This document shows positions 1-4,874 of a stretch of 9,428 bases of DNA, in pieces. Position 1 is the stretch's first letter. Each line of letters begins with the position of its first letter. The position numbers and the translations under genes were made by a program. The DNA comes from Dehalococcoidales bacterium (GTDB taxonomy: Bacteria; Chloroflexota; Dehalococcoidia; Dehalococcoidales; RBG-16-60-22): positions 1 to 9,428 of the forward strand of contig JAUWGD010000061.1 of assembly GCA_030606585.1 (NCBI GenBank), in the 5' to 3' direction. A model generated the notes under the pieces. It ran no database searches. It was not told the DNA's origin and saw only the letters and a list, made by a program, of their open reading frames with translations.

Positions 1-216
1 CGGCGCCTGCTTTGGCGCGGGGGCGGGTGATGGGGCGGGGGCAGGCCTCGGTATACTGACTGCCGGAGGCGGCGCTTCAACGGAAATGCCGTCCCTTCCA
101 GACGGGGCCGGTACCGGTGAAGGGGCAGGAACCGGAACTCCTTGTTCCGCTGCACCACAGGCAACCGTTCCCAGAATCAGCAAAACCATCAACAATCCTA
201 CTATCAACCTTTTCAT
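1..216 (-). CDS. Pro/Ala-rich lipoprotein, N-terminal part (partial, runs off left edge)
   Basis: The minus strand reads 72 codons from ATG at 216 to the window edge without a stop. The start is supported by GGGAGG five bases upstream and a good promoter at 243-271. Residues 1-20 form a signal peptide (two basic residues, then a hydrophobic run ending LGTVAC). Cys20 is the probable lipidated residue, although the -3 position is Thr, a weaker lipobox than usual. After Cys20 comes a low-complexity linker rich in Pro and Ala (PVPAPSPVPAPS, later PRPAPAPSPAPAP), as in surface lipoproteins whose globular domain is held away from the membrane. The functional domain lies beyond the edge, so the role is unknown. 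It follows the transporter genes on the same strand by 100 bases but has its own promoter, so it need not belong to the uptake operon. Confidence 0.8.
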   Translation of the reverse strand, partial: MKRLIVGLLMVLLILGTVACGAAEQGVPVPAPSPVPAPSGRDGISVEAPPPAVSIPRPAPAPSPAPAPKQAP

Positions 217-242
217 AACAACCTCCCGTTTTCTGTGCGCTC

Positions 243-271
243 ACTATATTATAACGCTAAAAGTATGTAAA
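243..271 (-). promoter_or_regulatory. sigma-70 promoter of the lipoprotein gene
   Basis: On the minus strand a -35 hexamer TTTACA (266-271) and a -10 hexamer TATAGT (243-248) are separated by exactly 17 bases, each 5/6 to consensus. The start codon at 216 is 27 bases beyond the -10, giving a leader of about 20 bases that contains the GGGAGG ribosome site. The 217-316 gap holds nothing else I can support, and I see no clear terminator for the upstream ATPase gene. Confidence 0.65.
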
Positions 272-316
272 GGTTATACGTCTGCGGCAGTATTTTACTA
301 AATATTTCCTGAAAAG

Positions 317-1384
317 TTAATTACTGTGACTTTCGTAACACCGTATCCTTCTCATCCTTAGAATGAGAAAGACCTCTTTACCCACGGCCAGGTCCATCTC
401 CTCGAATATATATGACGGTACCTCGGCCATGAGATTAGTGTCGTCCACGTCAATCCAGATTCTTACGGTATTACCGCCGGACTTAATGGCGGTGATGTTT
501 CCCTGAAATCCGTTGACACTCAGCCCCGGAGGTCTCGTCTCGGAAACATAGATATGACGCGGTAAAATAGCGACCTTGCGGATTTTACCGCCCTCGTAGG
601 GAACGGTGAGTTTCAGTCCACCGCAGCCGACCTCCATAAGCCCCTGCCCCAGGTCGCGGCAGTAATCGCAGTCGAGGATATTCGGCGCGCCGATGAAATC
701 AGCCACCCTTTCACCCTCGGGATAGAAGAGCATTTCTTCCGGCTCCGCTACCTGTTCCACCTGTCCGCCCTGGATAATAGCTACCCTGTCCGCCATCTCC
801 AGCGCCTCCATAAGGTCGTGGGTAATATGGATGGTAGTCAGCCCCAGCTCATGATGGACACGCTTCAGTTCGAGCCTTAAATACTTGGCGGTACGCAGGT
901 CGAGGGCGCCCAGCGGTTCGTCAAGTAAGAGAATACCGGGAGACGGCGCCAGAGCCCTGGCCAGGGCAACCCGCTGTTTCTCGCCGCCGCTCAGGGAACG
1001 CGTATCGCGATGCAACAAATGAGAGACTCCCATAAGGTCAGCCAGTTTATTCACCCGCCCCTGAATTTCGCCGCTTAAGGATTTGGTCTGTTTCAGGCCG
1101 AAAGCGATGTTATTAACCACGTTAAGAAAGGGGAACAATACGTAGTCCTGCGGCACGTAGCCCACATTCCTCTCCTCCGAGGCCAGGTGTGTTACCTCAC
1201 GCTGGCTCACCCATATCTCTCCCTGCTTGATGCGGTGAAGTCCGGCGAGGCACTCCATGAGAACGGTCTTCCCGGCCCCGGTCGGTCCCAGGATAACGAA
1301 ATACTCTCCGTCATCGATGGACAGATTAATATCTTTCAGATGGAACTCGCCCAGACGCAGGGACAGGTCTTTAATCTCAATCAT
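317..1384 (-). CDS. modC: Molybdate/tungstate ABC transporter ATP-binding protein
   Basis: This is the cytoplasmic ATPase that powers oxyanion import. All nucleotide-binding motifs are intact in 355 residues: Walker A GPTGAGKT (33-40), Q-loop Gln79, signature LSGGEKQR (131-138), Walker B ILLLDE (Asp155, Glu156), D-loop ALD, and switch His188. After about residue 235 comes a C-terminal regulatory part ending in a TOBE/Mop-like beta region (about 285-350), as in ModC-class ATPases, which can bind the oxyanion. The ATG lies inside the permease stop codon (ATGA, 4-base overlap), so translation is probably coupled. A modest AGAAGGT precedes it. The family is clear. Molybdate versus tungstate cannot be decided from this protein, and the nearby tungsten-type AOR tilts it towards tungstate. 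WtpC or TupC would be alternative names. Confidence 0.9.
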   Translation of the reverse strand: MIEIKDLSLRLGEFHLKDINLSIDDGEYFVILGPTGAGKTVLMECLAGLHRIKQGEIWVSQREVTHLASEERNVGYVPQDYVLFPFLNVVNNIAFGLKQTKSLSGEIQGRVNKLADLMGVSHLLHRDTRSLSGGEKQRVALARALAPSPGILLLDEPLGALDLRTAKYLRLELKRVHHELGLTTIHITHDLMEALEMADRVAIIQGGQVEQVAEPEEMLFYPEGERVADFIGAPNILDCDYCRDLGQGLMEVGCGGLKLTVPYEGGKIRKVAILPRHIYVSETRPPGLSVNGFQGNITAIKSGGNTVRIWIDVDDTNLMAEVPSYIFEEMDLAVGKEVFLILRMRRIRCYESHSN

Positions 1385-2190
1385 ATCTGGTACCTTCTGC
1401 CGATGATTTTCCTGATAGCCAGCAGGGCTACGACAGCGATAATTATCAGCACGAAAATCACGGCAATCGCCTTTTCCACGTCTGCCGTAGCCAGGCTGAG
1501 GAATATCGCCGTGGGCAATGTCTCCGTTTTCATGGCGGTAGCCCCGGCCAGCGTAACCGTGGCGCCGAATTCGCCGACGGCGCGGGCCCAGGTAAGGATT
1601 GTGGAGGCAATCAGTCCGTCCCTGGAGAGCGGCAGGGTTACGCGGAAAAAAGCCTCCGGTTTACTGCAACCCAGCGTCCGGGCAACCTGCTCGTAGCGGG
1701 GGTCGATGCTGTCGAAAGTGGACTTAAGCAGCCTGATAGCCAGGGCGCTGATAACCGTAACCTGTGCCAGCACGATGCCGGGCATCGCAAAAACGAACTT
1801 TATCACATTATCATCGATGGCCGACCCCATAGGCGTGTTGAAAAACACCAGCAGGGCGGCGCCCAGCGCCACCGGCGATACCACGATAGGTAAATCCAGC
1901 AGACTGTCTACGATGTCCTTCCCCGGAAAGCTGGAACGCGAGATAGCGTAGGCTACCGGTATGGCTATCAGGATGGAGATTATAGCCGATACGGTGGCTG
2001 TGGTGACGCTTAATCTGATGGCGAACAGGATTTCCTCGGAGAACAGCGCCGAGATAAAGGTATCCCACTCGGTATAGGCCAGCATGGAAACGATGATGCC
2101 GACAAAGAACACTCCCAGCAGCACCAGGGCGCTGATAGTAGCCACCCTGAACACTCTCTCGCCGCCGGCGCCTTTTAAAATTCTAAACAT
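1381..2190 (-). CDS. modB: Molybdate/tungstate ABC transporter permease
   Basis: Inner-membrane channel subunit, 269 residues. Hydrophobic stretches at about 16-38, 58-84, 97-117, 132-154, 190-215 and 240-262 suggest about six membrane segments. The cytoplasmic EAA loop that contacts the ATPase is visible as EQVARTLG...RVTLPL (167-188), followed by the GEFGATVTLAG stretch (206-216) typical of ModB/CysT/WtpB permeases. It is a little longer than the roughly 225-residue E. coli ModB because of an N-terminal extension with an extra membrane segment. It starts at ATG 2190 with AGGGTG eight bases upstream, 26 bases after the binding-protein gene, and ends inside the start of the ATPase gene. The arrangement is that of a binding-protein/permease/ATPase operon. 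Oxyanion specificity is not readable from the permease. Confidence 0.9.
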   Translation of the reverse strand: MFRILKGAGGERVFRVATISALVLLGVFFVGIIVSMLAYTEWDTFISALFSEEILFAIRLSVTTATVSAIISILIAIPVAYAISRSSFPGKDIVDSLLDLPIVVSPVALGAALLVFFNTPMGSAIDDNVIKFVFAMPGIVLAQVTVISALAIRLLKSTFDSIDPRYEQVARTLGCSKPEAFFRVTLPLSRDGLIASTILTWARAVGEFGATVTLAGATAMKTETLPTAIFLSLATADVEKAIAVIFVLIIIAVVALLAIRKIIGRRYQI

Positions 2191-2216
2191 TTCGTCTGCA
2201 CCCTGTAATGTCTTTT

Positions 2217-3065
2217 TTATTTTATCAGCGGTTTATAATCGACGGGGAGTCGATACTCGCCGCCAATCTGCGCATCGGGAGCGAACTCCCTGGCTCCGCT
2301 TTCGTTACTGATATATCCCCACTTCCGGAAAATTTCCTGCCCCCGGGGAGACACCAGAAAATCGAGGAATTTCCCGGCGCTTTCGCTATCCTCCGCAAAC
2401 GTGGATATGGCCCCGGGGATATAGGCCAGCCTGGGTATCTGCTGCGGTTCCAGATAAACAACGTCGATAGTATCGTGCCAGCTGGCAAAGACACGCCACC
2501 CCAGAATGGCATCCACCGATTTCAAAGCTACCAGCGTGGCCGTCCTGGAGCAGCTCTCGGCATGGGTGACGATATTCGGCTCTACTTCCGACAGGAGATT
2601 GTTATACTCCAGTATCTCGTAAGCGTATAAGCCGACGCATACCGCCTCCGGGTTGCCGATGCTTACTTCGATACCGGGAAGGGCCAGGTCCGCCAGTTTT
2701 TGAATACCGGCGGGATTACCTTCCTGGACCAGAATGGCCGGTACCAGAAAAGAAATTATCTTCACCGAATCAGGCTCAACCACCCCGGCCTCTTCGGCCA
2801 TCACCATATAGTCGGGCGAACCCGGGATATATAAATCGCCGCTCTGTGATACTTTCATCTGCGAGAGCATGGTACCCGACCCGCTGAAGTTAAGGTATAC
2901 CCTGATTCCCGTCTCCTGCTCAAAGGCCCGGGCAGCTTCTTCCATGGCGGGTTTGCTGGCGGAACCGCAGAAGGCGGTTATCGTCTTCGCCCCGCCTTTA
3001 GCGCAGGCGCCGACTGTCGCCAGCAACATTACTCCCACTAATAAAAATAGGGCTTTTTTTATCAA
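2217..3065 (-). CDS. modA: Molybdate/tungstate-binding lipoprotein (ModA-like)
   Basis: Extracytoplasmic oxyanion receptor that delivers its ligand to the permease. It starts at TTG 3065; AGAGAGG sits eight bases upstream and there is no suitable ATG before the signal peptide. Residues 1-20 are a signal peptide ending in lipobox VGAC, so Cys21 should be lipidated and anchor the protein. The mature part has ModA-family landmarks: GSAS (34-37) and NFSGSG (59-64) contribute backbone and Ser contacts to the oxyanion in this fold, followed by GDLYIPGSPDYM (76-87). It lacks the features I associate with archaeal-type WtpA and with TupA, so it looks like a divergent bacterial ModA. Residue inspection does not settle molybdate versus tungstate. 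A promoter with a ModE-type operator lies directly upstream. Confidence 0.88.
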   Translation of the reverse strand: MIKKALFLLVGVMLLATVGACAKGGAKTITAFCGSASKPAMEEAARAFEQETGIRVYLNFSGSGTMLSQMKVSQSGDLYIPGSPDYMVMAEEAGVVEPDSVKIISFLVPAILVQEGNPAGIQKLADLALPGIEVSIGNPEAVCVGLYAYEILEYNNLLSEVEPNIVTHAESCSRTATLVALKSVDAILGWRVFASWHDTIDVVYLEPQQIPRLAYIPGAISTFAEDSESAGKFLDFLVSPRGQEIFRKWGYISNESGAREFAPDAQIGGEYRLPVDYKPLIK

Positions 3066-3106
3066 TTTTTACGCCTCTCTGGAGCGTATATGCTTTGCTT
3101 ATTATG

Positions 3107-3144
3107 TAGAGCGCTATATTATTGTGAATATGACGCTCTATAAA
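3107..3144 (-). promoter_or_regulatory. modA promoter with ModE-type operator palindrome
   Basis: A 34-bp interrupted palindrome fills 3107-3140. Outer arms TAGAGCG/CGCTCTA are perfect, inner arms ATATT/AATAT are perfect, and six bases lie between. The inner core runs from CG to CG over 24 bp (3112-3135), the size and half-site pattern (CGTTATATT, six bases, TACATAACG) that I recall for the E. coli ModE operator. On the minus strand a -10 TAATAT (3116-3121) and a weak -35 TTTATA (3139-3144), 17 bases apart, overlap the palindrome, so a bound protein would block or reshape transcription. Aligned with the regulator's own promoter, 23 of 31 positions match, including both half-sites and the spacing. 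Repression by oxyanion-loaded regulator is the expected mode but is inferred. Confidence 0.7.
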
Positions 3145-3154
3145 AATTTTTTTC

Positions 3155-3547
3155 TTAATCAAGCATCCGGTGTACGCTGGCACGCTTTTCCTTGTATTCG
3201 CTGACAATCCTTCGCCCTTCCTCAGTCAGTCGGGCATAGCCGCCCCTGGCTCCCCCGGTTGACTTTTCCACCAGCGGCTTCGGAGCCAGGCGATTCATCG
3301 CCTCTACCCAGAGCCAGGCATTCCGGTAAGCCAGTTTCATTGATTTTGCCGCTGCCGATATCGAGCCGAGCTGGTCAATTCGTTCCAGGAGCGTCACCCG
3401 ACCCCACCCCATAAACAACTTGCCGTCTTTCTCCAGCCAGACCTTGCTCCTCACCACAATGCCCGATTCCGGCTTACGCCCGGAGCGTGTTCCGTGCTTG
3501 ACCCCGAATTCCGGTATCCTGGTTTCCGTTATCTTTCTTTTAATCAT
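3155..3547 (-). CDS. ModE-family winged-helix regulator, DNA-binding domain only
   Basis: This 130-residue transcription factor closely follows the N-terminal domain of ModE. The HTH is at about 61-87 (GSISAAAK...YRNAWLWVEAMNRL), followed by LVEKSTGGARGGYARLT (92-108), the wing seen in E. coli ModE as LVE..TGG..GG.A.LT. E. coli ModE has about 260 residues with two C-terminal oxyanion-binding domains. Here the protein ends about 20 residues after the wing, so it has no visible molybdate or tungstate sensor. Residues 1-30 are an unusual basic extension before the conserved VRSKVWLEKDGKLFMGWGR segment. A GTG at codon 31 or 32 is an alternative start but lacks a clear ribosome site. The chosen ATG has GGAG ten bases upstream. 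It lies 89 bases upstream of modA, and operators before both genes suggest autoregulation plus control of the transporter. Confidence 0.88.
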   Translation of the reverse strand: MIKRKITETRIPEFGVKHGTRSGRKPESGIVVRSKVWLEKDGKLFMGWGRVTLLERIDQLGSISAAAKSMKLAYRNAWLWVEAMNRLAPKPLVEKSTGGARGGYARLTEEGRRIVSEYKEKRASVHRMLD

Positions 3548-3566
3548 TTTGGCAAAGCTCCAGACT

Positions 3567-3599
3567 TTCTATATTATCAGCAATATAACGCCCTGTCAA
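3567..3599 (-). promoter_or_regulatory. Promoter/operator of the ModE-type regulator
   Basis: On the minus strand a perfect -35 TTGACA (3594-3599) is followed after 17 bases by TAATAT (3571-3576). GATAAT, two bases closer, is an alternative -10. The spacer begins with CGTTATATTG, identical to the left half of the E. coli ModE operator as I remember it, and the partner half AATATAG overlaps the -10. The 24-bp operator spans 3567-3590 in the same geometry as the modA site, but its distal end has AA (minus strand) instead of CG. The operator covers the -10 and spacer, so self-repression is the simplest reading. Confidence 0.7.
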
Positions 3600-3622
3600 A
3601 CCTTTCTACTGCCTGTTTTCAA

Positions 3623-3652
3623 GTAAATAAAAATAGGCCGGCGATGCCCGGC
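3623..3652 (-). terminator. Possible minus-strand terminator-like hairpin
   Basis: Read on the minus strand, GCCGG, a six-base loop and CCGGC (3637-3652) are followed by CTA and a T-rich run (TATTTTTATTT). The stem is only five pairs and no convincing minus-strand gene lies immediately upstream, so it may simply stop stray or antisense transcription coming from the repeat region. Low confidence. Confidence 0.25.
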
Positions 3653-3660
3653 TACGACCC

Positions 3661-3833
3661 TTTGTGACATTTTTGTGATATTTCGGCGGTATTTTGTGAT
3701 TTTTTTGTCACCTCGCGGATATCCGGTTGAGAGTAAATCCTCGAATACCACTTACGTATTTACCATCCATAAGTACCAAATTTTGTGACTTTTTTGTGAC
3801 TTTTTCCCCCTGTTTTGTGATGTGTATGTAACC
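3661..3833 (+). repeat. Two phased triplets of a TTTGTGA motif
   Basis: The motif TTTGTGA(C/T) occurs with its GTGA at 3664, 3675 and 3696, and again at 3785, 3796 and 3817. Spacing in both groups is 11 then 21 bp, about one and two helical turns, so all sites in a group face the same side of the DNA. The groups lie exactly 121 bp apart. Aligned over 52 bp (3661-3712 against 3782-3833), 39 positions match, and most mismatches fall between the motifs. A fourth, weaker element (GTCACC at 3707, GTAACC at 3828) is also kept. The right group sits just upstream of the putative promoter of the small HTH gene. This looks like a cooperative protein-binding array, perhaps for that HTH protein. The binder is inferred, not shown. 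Confidence 0.7.
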
Positions 3834-3857
3834 CTGCATATCTATCATATGTATAAT
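3828..3857 (+). promoter_or_regulatory. Candidate promoter of the small HTH gene
   Basis: A perfect -10 TATAAT lies at 3852-3857. The -35 region (around 3828-3834, GTAACCC) is poor and coincides with the last element of the right repeat group. A good -10 with a bad -35 next to phased sites is typical of an activator-dependent or tightly controlled promoter. It would give a leader of about 60 bases before the TTG start at 3928. Confidence 0.45.
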
Positions 3858-3902
3858 ATGTCCGCTTTGAACAAAACACTTAAAACACACGGGCCATAAC
3901 TA

Positions 3903-3916
3903 TCGTTAACTAACGA
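3903..3916 (+). promoter_or_regulatory. 14-bp palindrome abutting the ribosome site of the HTH gene
   Basis: TCGTTA and TAACGA form perfect 6-bp arms around AC. The right arm ends at the first base of the AAGGAG ribosome site (3916-3921). It could be an operator, or a short hairpin affecting translation of the TTG-started gene, but the loop is too short for a stable RNA stem as written. A DNA-level site is therefore more likely. Confidence 0.35.
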
Positions 3917-3927
3917 AGGAGTTCTCC

Positions 3928-4173
3928 TTGCTTAAAAAAAATAACCGGGAAAACATCAGGCTGACATCGCAAGATATCGCCACATACTGCCAGGTCAGTA
4001 AAAGCACGGTGCTCGAATGGATAAAAAGCGATCGATTGAAGGCTTTCAGGTTGCCCGGCGGTCATTACCGCATCGACAAGCAGGACTTCAGAGAATTCCT
4101 TGAGAAATGGAACATGCCTATCAGGGGATGGCTATTTGGTTATGAAAATACAAAGGGAGGAGGTGAAAAATAG
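3928..4173 (+). CDS. Small BldC/MerR/excisionase-like HTH DNA-binding protein
   Basis: An 81-residue protein starting at TTG 3928, set by AAGGAG six bases upstream; there is no earlier in-frame ATG. Residues 10-66 are an excisionase/MerR-type winged HTH: LTSQDIATYCQVSKSTVLEWIKSDRL is the helix-turn-helix, and FRLPGGHYRIDKQDFREFLE is the wing plus the following helix. The GGHyRi wing is the signature shared with Streptomyces BldC and with phage or plasmid excisionases. The short C-terminal tail (RGWLFGYENTKGGGEK) is not part of the fold. BldC-type proteins bind head-to-tail on direct repeats, which fits the phased array upstream and suggests autoregulation (inference). No integrase is nearby, so a role as excisionase has no contextual support. 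Confidence 0.8.
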   Translation: MLKKNNRENIRLTSQDIATYCQVSKSTVLEWIKSDRLKAFRLPGGHYRIDKQDFREFLEKWNMPIRGWLFGYENTKGGGEK

Positions 4174-4289
4174 CAGAGAACAGACAGGAGCATTGGGTTG
4201 CTAAGCATTTTAACTATGGGTAATGGCTCCTTCATGCAGGCAGGAAGTTCTGACCAGAAACGGCCATAGCCTGGAAAGAGAGGTGGTTC

Positions 4290-4607
4290 ATGCAAACTTC
4301 AAGTGTTTTTCATATTGATAAACAGACCGGAAGAAACCGAACGACAGTTGTAAATAAGATGGAAGCTATCGCCAGCGGGGTTCAAGCCCGGTTTGAAGAA
4401 AGTACCGGTTATTCTAAAAAAGTAACCGATGAGACTATTAACATTGCCCGGGCACTGGGTGTGGCCGATAGTGAAATCGAAAGATGGGCGACTCATCGCC
4501 TGAGCCGAATAGCCCGCGATACGGAAAGGCTACGTGAAATTAAAACACTCCTTAATAACGTATACGGTAGCAAGTTTCGCGGGATGACAAGAAACATACG
4601 GACCTGA
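4290..4607 (+). CDS. Uncharacterised 105-aa protein
   Basis: I do not recognise the family. The ATG at 4290 is preceded by GAGAGGTGG, a good ribosome site, and the frame is open to TGA 4605-4607. The protein is soluble, has no Cys, signal peptide or membrane segment, and is strongly basic towards the end. From about residue 22 it looks helical: a segment around KMEAIASGVQARFEE, another around DETINIARALGVADSEIERWA, and a long Arg/Lys-rich helix around HRLSRIARDTERLREIKTLL. Basic helices suggest nucleic-acid or protein binding, but this is only a composition argument. It lies 116 bases after the HTH gene on the same strand and may share its transcript. The 4174-4289 gap holds only the ribosome site and no clear promoter. 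Confidence 0.6.
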   Translation: MQTSSVFHIDKQTGRNRTTVVNKMEAIASGVQARFEESTGYSKKVTDETINIARALGVADSEIERWATHRLSRIARDTERLREIKTLLNNVYGSKFRGMTRNIRT

Positions 4608-4874
4608 TAATAATATCAGTGAAGTTAATACCGGTTAATATTCGTCTGACAAATAGAACTGTTATTCAGTTCTGAGATACCATTATTAAGCTACAGGGCA
4701 ATTATCCCAGCCACTTTATTGCTGCGTCCGATATTCCACCGCCGTCAATTTCATTTTTTTATCTTATCCGTTATATATCCACACGTAAGTTCACCGTATC
4801 CGCGCGGTTGCCTCACCCTTTCATTTCTTATACTATAATGTAAGTACAACCATATTCCGGGTACGGAGGAGATT
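4608..4874 (+). other. Intergenic region with small hairpins and the TPP-enzyme promoter
   Basis: No gene is supported here. Two perfect short inverted repeats occur: CTGATA/TATCAG with a 4-base gap (4604-4619, overlapping the stop of the 105-aa gene) and AGAACTG/CAGTTCT with a 5-base loop (4655-4673). Neither is followed by a T-run, so neither is a standard terminator. Near the right end a perfect -10 TATAAT (4832-4837) lies 38 bases before the ATG at 4875. Its -35 is not obvious (TTGCCT at 4806 is 20 bases away; with TATACT at 4827-4832 the spacing is 15). I saw no TPP riboswitch conserved elements. Confidence 0.45.

Noticed and set aside
237..260. Possible third ModE site at the lipoprotein promoter (GCGTTATAATATAG)
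   Set aside because: The half-sites collapse on each other without the 6-base centre, and the palindrome does not continue.
3696..3711. CRP/FNR-type site GTGA-N8-TCAC
   Set aside because: The gap is 8 rather than the 6 of a CRP site, and the left half is better explained as one unit of the phased direct repeats.
3661..3833. CRISPR array
   Set aside because: Repeat units are only about 8 bp with 3- and 13-bp gaps, with no spacer-sized intervals.
3708..3890. Minus-strand 60-codon frame whose middle (YIHITKQGEKVTKKSQN...) faintly resembles a Cas1 N-terminus
   Set aside because: It starts at GTG with no ribosome site, stops early, and the suggestive Thr/Lys/Gln residues are translated from the TTTTGTGA repeats. 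No cas genes or CRISPR repeats are nearby.
4655..4673. Rho-independent terminator after the 105-aa gene
   Set aside because: The 7-bp hairpin is perfect but AT-rich and not followed by a T-run.
4769..4777. ModE-like half-site CGTTATATA upstream of the TPP gene
   Set aside because: No matching second half at the required distance; probably chance in an AT-rich intergenic region.
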